DNA from: Diphasiastrum complanatum
Lineage: Eukaryota; Streptophyta; Lycopodiopsida; Lycopodiales; Lycopodiaceae
DNA: 64,000 nucleotides
Reading direction: 5' to 3'
Assembly: GCA_029204225.1 (NCBI GenBank)
Contig: CM055095.1
Coordinates: 71,153,957-71,217,956 of the forward strand
In this document: piece by piece, positions 12,201 through 24,200 of the stretch
Position numbering within the stretch: position 1 is the first letter of the stretch
Layout: each line of letters starts with the position of its first letter
Translations under genes and position numbers: made by a program
The notes under the pieces: model-generated
What the model saw: only the letters and a program-made list of their open reading frames with translations
The model's database searches: none
Told to the model about the DNA's origin: nothing

Positions 12201-15200
12201 GTTAGGAATCCCCATCGTCGTTCCGATCATTGCTAAGAACTTTGAAGTGATCGAAGTCTCTGACTTCTTTGAATTCCAGGATTCACATCAGTGGCATCAG
12301 AGCTGCTCGGAGATCCGAATGCTACGTTACCGCCCATCCATAGAGGTACTGCCACCTCTCTCCCCGTGCACTGGGGCTATAGACCACCATCAAGCAAGCT
12401 CGGATCTCCGATAAGCCATGGTGTCCCATACCACCACACCTTACCCTCGACCCTCGCCTACCTACATCCAAAGGCCTAGATAATCGTCCTGACCTGACCA
12501 CCAGTGGAAGAGCTCTTCATTCTCTAGGAGAGAATGAATGACAAGCTTATGGAGATCCACCTCTATCTATATACATAGTCCAGGTGGGGACATCTCCATC
12601 CATAGGAGTCACGCATGACCAACGACATGCGGCAGTTGTGCACACGGACATGAGTCCACAAGATATGGTCGCCTCACGCCAATAAAATATTGACATGTGC
12701 CACCCAAAAGACCTATAGCTCCAGACCAGCGTTTCGTCCCATAAATGAGACCGTCACCTCAAGTTAGATGTTGCATGCCCTTATGGGTATGTAACATTCC
12801 CTCCCCCTTTAAGAGTCTCCTAATGGGAGCAAGCCAGGGAAGTCTTAAACAATCTTCTCTCTCCCAAGTGTCCTCATCATCTGACTTGCCTTTCCAATGT
12901 ACCAGAAATTAAAAAACCGAGCGGTTTCTTAGTTGGTGACGATATACGTCAATCACCTTTTCAAGCACGTTAGGCACAAAGGAAGACAATCCTCCAACTC
13001 AACCAGTTCACCTTCTGGAATTAGGAAATCCTTCCAACTAAGTCAAATGACTTGCATGGAAAACAAGATGAACCCCAATCGAAAGATCTAGCTGATAAGC
13101 GACTCAGTTGATTCTCTTTACAACCTTGTAAGGACCACTATATCTTGGAGACAACTTATGATATTTTTCCGTCCGAAGTGTGTAAAATCAAATCCAAAAC
13201 ATGCTTAATGGATCAATTAGATCTTGGCTGAATTGGAGTGCACATCTAGAATCATCAACAAGCTAGAAATCATGCATCTACCATGCTAGAACTTGGAAAT
13301 ACATGAAGATCTGATCAAAATCACTAAAATACGATATAGTATTGTCTCTGTTCGTACAACCCAGTAGGACATCATCATTCAAGTACAACAAGAAAAATCA
13401 CATTCTACACATTAGAACTCAAGATATCATGAGAAATATGAAAGAGATGGACATAGAATCGACATTAAGAAATGTATCTTTAAGCTGAAAATTCTCTTTG
13501 GTCTCCAAATTGCCAATTTAGTAACTAGTTGACATTTTCCACACTCCCTCTTCAACTAGTTTTACCACCCGACTTTGATCCATCTTAAGAATGATCTCCA
13601 TTCTAAGAATAGACCTCCTCTCTATGGTATTATAATGCTCAAAATAGAAACAATCATAATTGATATAGATAATAGTGTCCATGTTGGATGCTTCACTATT
13701 TCTTACATCAATTTTACATATCAAGATGAAAAACCAACATAGAATATAAAATAGAATCATATTGAATGAATTCCTCCATGTTTCCATCTTTGATATCTCT
13801 GGAAAATAACAGCAATCAAGCAATAAATGTGAGTGATCGACAAATGATTGCATGCTTCCTCCATATTTCACTCCATGTGAAGTGTTTGTGTCCAAAACTT
13901 CCAAAAATGAGCCTCCATTGCACCTTTCCACAAAGAACCATTAACCCTTGGAAATCCATGAGTAAAAGTGTACAACAATGATGCTAATCTAGCTCCACAT
14001 GACTCCATATAACTAGTAGGTAGCACTAGTCCATCTTCAAGATCTACTTGACACAAGACAATCTCCAAACTGTATGTGACTACAACATGATGGTAAAAAA
14101 GACTAGGTAGATTATTATTTCTAGCGACTTTGACTTTTTTTTTATTGCAATGAAATCTCCAATTACGTGATTTGTTTGTCATGTGAGGGATGTTAGAATT
14201 AATGGTTAATTGTAGAGGCCAGCCTGCGTGCTAGAAGGCCTATTTCTAATTTTAGTATAGGTACTATCTATTTTTAGTATAGGTACCTAAGTTAGTACCA
14301 ATTTTGAGAACAAGTTGAACCTACAATTCTATGGTGTGACAATCAGAGTTGTATACAACTTGCAAAGAATCCAGTATTTCATAGCAGGTCAAAGCATATT
14401 GAAGTTCAACAGCAATTTATATGAGAACATTTACAAAGTGGTGAAGTAGAATTGATCTACTGTGACACCAATGATCAAGTTTCAGATATCTTCACAAAAG
14501 GACTTGGTCGTGAAAAATTTGAGAAGTTCAGGACTCTCCTAGGTGTTATTGATAATCAATTATCCATTAAGGGGGAGTGTTAGAATTAATGGTTAATTGT
14601 AGAGGCCAGCCTGCGTGCTAGAAGGCCTATTTCTATTTTTAGTATAGGTACTATCTATTTTTAGTGTAGGTACCTAAGGTAGTACCAATTTTGCTAGAAT
14701 AGTATAGAAATCTATTTTAACCAAGTTAGCATAGATTTCTATTGTTCAGACTTCATAATTAGCATTTCAATTGCTATTGTAGTAGAATAGCTTTTGCTTT
14801 TCATTGGGGACAGCCTCTATAAGAGTAGATGGGCGCCCACCTCCATGGTTATCTCAGTTTCCAGCTTATGAAGCATAGCTTCTTGCAGTCTCTCTTCTTC
14901 TTCAGCTTGTGGTTGATGTTTTGTGTGAGTACTAATAAGATTAGTCTACTCCGATTAGAGAATCTCTTCAATTCTAACAAGGGATCATGATTCATATGGC
15001 CTTTGTCCTTAAAGACCTACCAAACGTTCGACACATCGCGATATACATAAAATATATGAACATTAATATAAACATATTCTGATGCATTTGAATTGCACAC
15101 ACTTTTGAAGGCTAATGAGAATAAATGTAACTAGGGGATTTGAAACTCCCATAGTGTGGTGAATCATGCTTTCAAATTTCTCAAATGGACTTTTTATAAT

Positions 15201-18200
15201 CATAAGAAGCTAAACTAGTGGATAGGGTAATTTCTCATATGTGTCAATTTGTAGGAAGAAAGGAACAATAGTAGAATGCCTTTGTTGTGTGATTGCACCC
15301 CAACTAGTTTCTAGTGTTTCCTCATGAAGGAAAGAATTTTCTACTAAACTCATTATGATGACATGAAGGCATGACAAAGATTACATGAAGTTATGATGAA
15401 CTCATAAGCTTCAATCTCAAAGGAACAATGGTTAGACGTATCACATTAGTGTGTTGTGTGGCTTTGCTTAGTTTAAATTGTAAAATGTAGCATGATAACG
15501 TGCAATGTTGAGTACACTTGATTTGAGTGATGTGATATACTATTTTATGCTCAAAAGTGTTACTCAAGTTACTACTAGAAGGGAAAGTGAAAATGGAAAA
15601 TTAGGATGTTTATAGCTAATTGAATGATTGAAAATTATTCAAATGATTCAACTAATTATAGTTGATTTTTTATTGGAGTACTACAGATTCTCATGCGACC
15701 AAACGAAAAGTTTTCCTTCAAGAATGGGAGGTAAGTGTAGCATTTTATGCAATCTGAAATTTCAATATTGCGTGCATTTCGATGTTTCATATACTTTCCA
15801 TAAGAAGAAGAAGTTTCATACGTACTAGAGCACGTTGCTAAGGCCAACATGGTATGATATACGTTATCTTTGCCATAGGAGCAAACGTCTCATCAAAGTC
15901 CAACCCTTTTTGCTAGGCTAACCGTTTAGCCACCAACTTTATGTCTATCAACAATTCCATGAGCTAGGAACTTGGTTTTATAAATTCACTTGCAATGGAT
16001 TGGTTATTCGTCTTTTGGCACATCCGCGAGCTCTCGTGTCTCATCATTCATGATGCTCCTCTTGCATGGTAGTTTGTTATCCAGCACAAAATAGTTTTTC
16101 AGCTTATCTACCTTGAAATGGACCATACTGTAACTAGAACTATTGGCAACCTTACTACTCTTGCCAAGAGCTTCAATTTGATACCCATATTGCCCACCAA
16201 AAAAAAATGATTCTCAAAAACTCTAACCAAAACCATGAATTGTGGTTCGAACAGCGATTTGCGGTTTCATATTGGAACTATGCTTATTTCAAAGAAAACA
16301 GATGTAAATCTGTAAAATACTTTAGGGTTTTGAACCCAACTAAGGCATTATGCCACTTGATGAACACCCGACTGCTTCTATGTTTAATCTTGCCACACTA
16401 TGGCAATGGTAGCCCTTGAACAAGATCCACTTGGCACTTCACTATGATCTCTAGGTAGAAAGTGCACCCTCCTACAAGGTAAGGTGCTCCAGAAAGCTTC
16501 TAGAGCCTTTGCACAAAATATGAAACTTTTTCCATGCCTACTTTCCCTTTGACAAGTGCTCTCCAATGGTGTTGTTTGCACCCTGACCAAATCCTCACAA
16601 AAAAAGTGTGCCCTCCTACAGGATTGAGGTGCTTAGTTTCGGTTATTATTTGTTTGCTACCCTACTTGATTGGAAATCCTAATTACCCATGTATCTTCAT
16701 TGTCCCCTGATTTCTCAGATACCCATCAATTTCTCCAAAATAACATGCAAAATAGAGGAAAGAGCAACAAATTGTTGGAACAGCTGTGATTCTCCAACTA
16801 AGATATCAGCTCACTGCCTTGCAAATTGTTGGAACAGCTGTGATTCTCCAACTAAGATATCAGCTCACTGCCTTGCAAACCTCCTACCAAAGAAATTTAC
16901 TCCTCTCAGTTTTGCCACTGAAGAAACTCACAATACCAATATCAGAAGTACCAAGTGAGGACCATTTTGTATTATTTATAGTCTTTAAAAGATTAGGTTA
17001 GCTCTATTCCCTGGAAAGACAGTTGAGTCATTGACCATGACTAAATAGGTAAATGGGTCCATATGCAATAAATTTATCAGATGTCTTTGAAGAGACCCAT
17101 GTTCAATAATTGCATTTTTGAAAACCAAATGTAATCAGTTAACAAGTTTTTTCTTTGGATTAGTGTGCTAGTGATCCTTACTGTGACATTTGATTCCTTA
17201 CTGAGGCTGATGTACTTGTTCTGCAGCATAGGTAATTTTTTTTTTGCTGGAGCCCGTATATTTTTCCAGTCGCTGGAGGCAGCCATATTCCTTTATTCCC
17301 GAGTTTCTGGGATTCCTGTGGATAGCCTCATATTACCTGCAATATGCACAAATGATAGGCTTACCATTGGATGTGAATTGAACGTGAGTTCTTCCCTATA
17401 TCTTTCTTTACTAGGTTATATCAACTGATCATTTCTATGAGTTCACCTATACAATGCTAACATCTATTTCTGCTCTGATAAAGCTTGCTCTCATAACATT
17501 TGCTTTTAGGCTTGTGCTCTCTGTTTGTCCCTTTATTGCGATGCTGGCATTCTGAAGTTCATTCTGAACCAGTTAGGCCAATTTCATTCCCTTGTCTTTG
17601 GTTTAATTTATTCTCTTAACATCTGATCCTGAGCCTAGCGGTTTGAATCCTTTTTTGGCTTGTTTGGAATCTGTTTGTTGTGAATTATTTTTCGCATGGG
17701 CATTTTTTTAAGATTTTTCCTCATAGAGCATAGTTTTTTTCCTTTTCTCTCAGGAATGAATATTTGGAAGGTGATTGTAAAGGTTGTGCTAGAAGTATCT
17801 TTATGAGCAGGATTTGCCCTTTTTACTGAGTGATAAATTTCTTTTGGGCAGGATGGGACAGTGATTAGAGGACAAAATGCCATATCCCATCCGATAACTA
17901 AAGATTCTATAGATGATATGTCTCGATCTGTAAATAAGGTAAGTTTCATGATGGAAATTCTTCATCTATCATTAATGCTGGAGAGTCTTGGTGGTGTGTT
18001 ATCCATTATGCAAATATTCCTGTAATATGTTGCAGGTGCTCTCTTATGAGCACACCTGCTGACATCATCTGCCTACAGCATAATAAGTTTAGTATGTAAA
18101 TGTAGGAAGTCATTCAAATCATTGAGTAAGCTGAAACTGTGTTGATCTGTATCCCAATGAGAAATTATGATCATGTCAATAGAATGTCCTTGAGGAAGGG

Positions 18201-21200
18201 ATTGATAGGCTCGGAGCTGAGAGTGTTATTTTCTTTCCAATATCGATTTAGTGTCTGGGTAGAGTAGGATCATTCTTGCTATAGTCACTATGTCCATGTA
18301 TCAATCAAGCTTGTAACTGACAATGACAACAGATCATGCATGCATCTCTTCCACTTTGTTCACCAATAAAGCGAATCTTTTACATGTCCAGTGAAGGCAC
18401 AAACCTCTTACACGAGGTATGCATGTATTTCCAGATACCTTTTTTTCTGTGCTTCTCAGACATACTTTCTCAAACTAGTCCTTTGATGTAGCTGTACAAG
18501 TTTGCAAAAGTACCCCCACTAACTTATACCAGTTCTGGTTCACTAACTTGATGCAGACATGATTTTCATTGTAGTTAATGCAATTTTATTGCCCTGTAGT
18601 TAAATAAATTTCATGTGGATTGTGTATTTCACTAATTTTTACAGAGTATCTGGTCTTTCCGCCTGAAATTTGCAACCCTGCTAGTGGACCTGTATTTGCT
18701 GCCTCAGGAACTAGAGTTTGATTCAGAAACGTAGTCTCGTCTCAAAATGTCATATTAGAGTGGGTGTTTTTAAATCACTTATATAGCATAAAAAGGTATG
18801 TGCTATTTTTCATTGGATCAAATGGTCTCAAGCACAGGCTCACATTAAGTAACTAAGAGTAGGAAGAGTGGGTGTTTTGAAATCACTTCTATAGCATAAA
18901 AAAGGATGTGCTATTTTTCATTGGATCAAATGGTCTCAAGCACAGGCTCACATTAAGTAACTAAGAGTAGGAGCAAGCTAGCAAAAAGTAAAGTCCCGTT
19001 GAGAGGACCTTTACTAGTTTTCTTGTAATGCATCTTCTCAAATCCTTGTGAGTAATGAGCTCCAAATATTTGGGCATAATCAGTATCCAGAATGCCCCAC
19101 GTGTTTCATTTACTCAATATTATCCAGATTATCATGGAATGTGCTAGATGATCTTAGTTTCATGCATGTAGAAGAACACAGGAAGGTGTTTCAAGATGCT
19201 AAGTTTTTAGGAAGGACAGTCATTTACTGAGAAGTTAGGTATTTGGATGGTAAGCCCTTTAACACCAGGAAACAAACAGTTGGTTCACTTGGGGACCCAC
19301 CCACATTCACTGAGATTTGGACTTTGGATTTGCAATGGTATACACTCTTCTGCTTCTGCTGGTGACTTGAGAGATTTTGTGGTAGACAGTAATATTCTCT
19401 TCCTGTCTAAGATTCATGAGAGCTCAGAGCGTGGATTAACACCTTTTCCTGGTTTCAAATGGGAATCTGTTTTTAGATTTGAGACTAGATCGGCTTGTGG
19501 TCGTGACTCGGGTGGAGTGCTTGTAGATATAGAGATTATGTGCATCAGACTGTTGAGGTTGTCTACAGGGATATTGACGCAAGATACATATGATTTAGAC
19601 TGTTCCTTTCCTCTAGACACTTCAGCATTTTCTGAGGGGCAAGGCTCTCCTTACATAGATTTATTAGTGGACGTCTAGGTGTAGCAAGAATCAGCCCACT
19701 ATTGCTTTGTCATTTACCGAAGCTAAGTACAAGGCGAGATCCACCTTTGAAGCTATTTGGTTTACGACGCCTACTTGATGATATGCAGATCGCTCAAGTA
19801 GGACCTAGATTGTTACATTGTGATAACCAAAGGTGCATTCAGCTTGCAAGAATTCCAATCTACCATGCACGGACAAAAGATATAGATATGTGCCCGCAGT
19901 TTATACGAGAGAAAGTGCACAGTGGAGCAATTGAGCTAACGTATTGTGACACCAACAATTGGATTGCTGACATCTTTTACTAAACTACTTAATAAAGATA
20001 AGTTTGAAAAGTTCATCACATCGTTAGGTGTTAGCTGCAAGGTTCCTTGGTAATGTGAGCGGAATTGAGCAGGAGCCTCAAAATCTACAAGTAAATGAAA
20101 TTGCTATTAAGGGGGTTTGTTGAAGAGTAATGCCTACTTTACCCCTTTGGCTAATCGCTAATGTTGTTATAAGTTGTACATTACTCATGGGGGATGTTAT
20201 TAATCAAATACAAAGGACCCCTTATTTGTAACTTAAGTTAGTGCAAGTGGCCCACTTGGCCAAGTAGCTCACTTATATGGTTGACACCGATACTTTCCAT
20301 GCATGTACATGAGGTGCTTGCCTCATAGGGACTTGGAGGACCCACGCCCTCCTCTCTCTCACAAGCAATTCATTTCTTCTTCTAACTTTTGGTGTTGTGA
20401 GGCGCTTATGCTATTCTCCTTGTATTTGATATTTCTCATAGCTAAGTTTCTCAAGCTTTCTTGGTTGATCTGGTATTGCAATCAAGATACTCCATAGCCA
20501 GGTCTTGCAATTCATCACTGATGAGTACCTGAAGCATATGTTCTAAATGCTAAATAATAACAAATAATGACATGGGGCCCTAGGACTAAGTATCTCTCCA
20601 AATTTATCTTGTAACTGTTATGAACACAATCACATATATTATATCATTAAAGCATACAGAGACAATACATGCGGCAAATGATATTTTCCCTAGAAAGAAT
20701 GATGAAAAGCATCACACAATATCAATGGCTAAAGTCCTACAAGCAATTGCAATGAGCTTTCCCATGAAGAGCTCAAGCAATACCAAATCAATAAGCTAAG
20801 AAATGAGTGTTCCTAATGCCTATTTATAGTCCCTTGAGGAATCTTAAAACCAGGATTTAAATAAGCAAGAGGGGCAGAACTTTTGGAGTGAAAATAGTGT
20901 GCCCTCCTACAGGACCCACACTCCAAATAATCAACTAATAAAGTTGGGCCCTTGGGTCTATACATGCGTGGCCAACGTAATAAATAAAATGGCAAGTTGC
21001 GAGGCATCAATATATCGTAGGGTGCCAACAATAGTGTTAGATGGACCAAACGCCCATAGTTGTGACTTACATAATATTGGTCATGGGCAATACCATAGTT
21101 GCAGCGAAACGCGTTTCACTGGGTTCTTGTTTTGCGAACTGCGATTCTCTGAAACGTGTTTCAAAACGCGAAACGTGATGAATTTTTTTGTTTTGTTTTT

Positions 21201-24200
21201 TTGGAAAAATAGCTTATGGCTGAAATTTTTTTAGGGGAGCAATGGTCAAACCAGCGTTTTGCCTCTCAGAAGTGTAGTAGATAGGGCACAAACAGATCTT
21301 ATTTTCAGTAGCTATTTGGTTGTTATTTGCTTTGGTTCTCAGTAAATGTTATTGCTACAGTTTGGGCTATCAACTCTATGTATGATGATCACTTTTGCAA
21401 TCATTTCACTGGAGATGTGAGTGCAATGTGCATACAGTTGGGGGCATAATATTGGGCCCTTATCGGCGTGCATTTGGACCCCCAGGGGGTGCAGGGGGGG
21501 CAGCTCGAGGTACAATTGCTCTACGGTTCTCTGTCTCTGTCCCACTGGAACCATCTGTGATCGTAACGAACAAGCTAGAGGTTAGTTTTGAATTTTTATC
21601 CTTGACAGAACCCAACATGGATTAATGACCTGAATTGGACCATCCTGTACCTGAAACATTTGACAAACTATACAGATGTAATGCTCTTAATTAGAGCTTT
21701 CATCTGATACCCATATTGCCCACAAAAAAAAAAAACACGTTTATGAGCGTTTCTACCAAAAACCTGAAACCCATTTCTGGACCACGTTTCGGCACGTTTT
21801 TTGAAATGCGTTTCGGGAACCGGAGTGCAGCTATGGGCAATACATTCAATTGGCACTTGTATCACATAAATGCATTATTCATCCATACGAAGTGGAGCTT
21901 AGAGAGATTGTAATCATATGTGAAGTCAATTTGACATCAGGACAAGAAATTTTCTGTGTTTTTAATGTTGTATGTAGATTTCTTGAGGATATAGGAGTAT
22001 GTGAGAACAATTGGTTCCAACTCTAAAAGTCAATCGACTTCAAGATTCTAGGCACCTCATTTTGAAATTTTACTTTGGTAATTGTAATAAGCTGATTGCG
22101 TTGATGAACTTCTTAGCTTTTTGCTCTGGAATGGAAATTGTATGAGCACACAAAGTAATTATATAGAAACTTCTATTCAACTACCTACAAATGTTTGTTT
22201 ACAATTTACAACAAAACTATCGTTTCAATAGATTTGTAAACTTGTTAGTTAGGGCACATCATTTATTCGCTACACTAGTCACATCTCCCCTCTACCTTTC
22301 TCTTTGTCATGGCATGTACAATGCTTCTACTGTTGTAAATTGATCTCAAATCAAATCATGAGTTGAAGGATAATATATAATCAATATCTACTTAACTATT
22401 CCTGTTACTAAATGCAGGTCTTTCCCCCAGTTAATGACATGGTCTTGGAGAAATTGAACCAAGTGGATGCAATTGTGTATGGCATGGGTTCTTTATATAC
22501 ATCAATTTGCCCATCTTTGGTTACCTTTCATAACCTTTGTATTCCAATTATTAATGTATGAATGTTGTTCATGATCTTGGAATGTCTTTCAAGAATTAGA
22601 TGAAGTAAACTTTTGTCTCTAGTATTTTCATTACCATTACTTTTGAAATGATCAAGGAAAAGACAAAATAGAACTCTCTCGAGCTAGGAAAAGACATAGC
22701 CAATATAGAATCATAAAATGCATAAACTCCCTATAGTTAGTGCCACCTATTTTGCTTGACTCACTCAAGAGACTCTCTTCAAGACTAGCCATGCTATATC
22801 TTTACTCAAATAGACGGTCAACTTGAAAAGAAAATTAACAATTTTCAACAGCTACGGTTTCACCCAAAACTATGGTATGTAGCCACTTCAATGCCTACTT
22901 TTGTCTTTTCCACTTCTTCTGGCCTTGATAGCACAAGTAGTAGATCCACCTAGATTAGAAACAAAATGCCCCTATAGAAAGTGCGCCCGCGCCCTCTTTG
23001 TGGAAGCTACTATAAAAAGCATTGCGAAAGCCTAGCTAGAATTATAAAGATTTTGGATCATAACACTCCCCTTGCCTATTGATAAGCCTATGCACCATTT
23101 GTGTATGGCACTAGCCTTGTCATCTTGGGGGAGGAAACCTTTCCATCACGGCGGCAAAGCCATTGGAAGGGTTTTAGTGGTTGAAAACCCCCACATAATC
23201 TCCATGATGAAAGTTCGAGGTACCCACCACCTGTCCTCAAGGAGTGGCGTAAGAATAGTATGGGAGGGCCTCTGCCTCAACTAGATTGTGGTCCAGGGCT
23301 GCCAACATTGGGAACATCACCTTGTCGCATCTTCGTTTTGCATGGTGCCTGGGTAGGCGGACTTAATCCAATAGAGAAAAACTCGCTCTTGTCCAGAGGA
23401 TGCCACAATTCGAACGTGGAGGCGGAAAACAAGGGGGTTTCTTGACTCCTCGTAGATGAACCCAATCTATCCAGCAATGCAAGGATCAATTTGATCTGAG
23501 CCTTATAGACCGAAAGGGCCCCCTTACGAATTTGAGGTGCTTGTGGAAGATGAGAATCTTCTCAGGAATCTGCACTAAAATTCTCTCACTTGCACACTCA
23601 CAGGCTACACATCTTAACTTCAATACTAGATCAACCATGAAAGCTTGAGAAACGTAGCTATGGAAAACATCAATTACAAGGGCTTAAGCACCTCACAACA
23701 TCAAAACTTAGAAGCGAGAATGAATTGCTAGACAGAGAGGGTAGGCTGAGAGTCCTTTTAATCCTCTATGAACTTAGCACCTCATGGAAATTAAAGCTGG
23801 CAACTATATGATTGAGCCATTTGGCCAAGTGGGTCACTTGCACTAACTTTATCAAGTTACAAATAGGGGGGCCCATGTATATACAAATAACATGCTGCTT
23901 TATAAATGTACAACTCACAATAAGGTTAATGCTTAAACCAAAGGGGTAAAATAGGCACTCTTCAATAGTTATGCATTTTGTTATCAAGGGCTGTTTATAA
24001 AAATGATTGATGGTGAAATGACAATATCTGGTTGGGGATTAGGTTTTAGACTTATCTGTAACAACGTGCAACATGTTTAATTATCTAGGAACTATTTGTA
24101 TTGTTATTTAGGTTCTTCGCGGAGTGGGGGAAGCTGTTGCAAAGCAAGGTTGTCCAAAGGTTGGAATCGTCAACCAATAACCTTCTAGTCGGTTATCAAC

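Noticed and set aside
23072-23489. Paired open frames in the GC-richer part of intron 9
   Set aside because: Neither strand gives a recognisable protein. A polypurine-tract and LTR signature next to it makes retroelement interior more likely.
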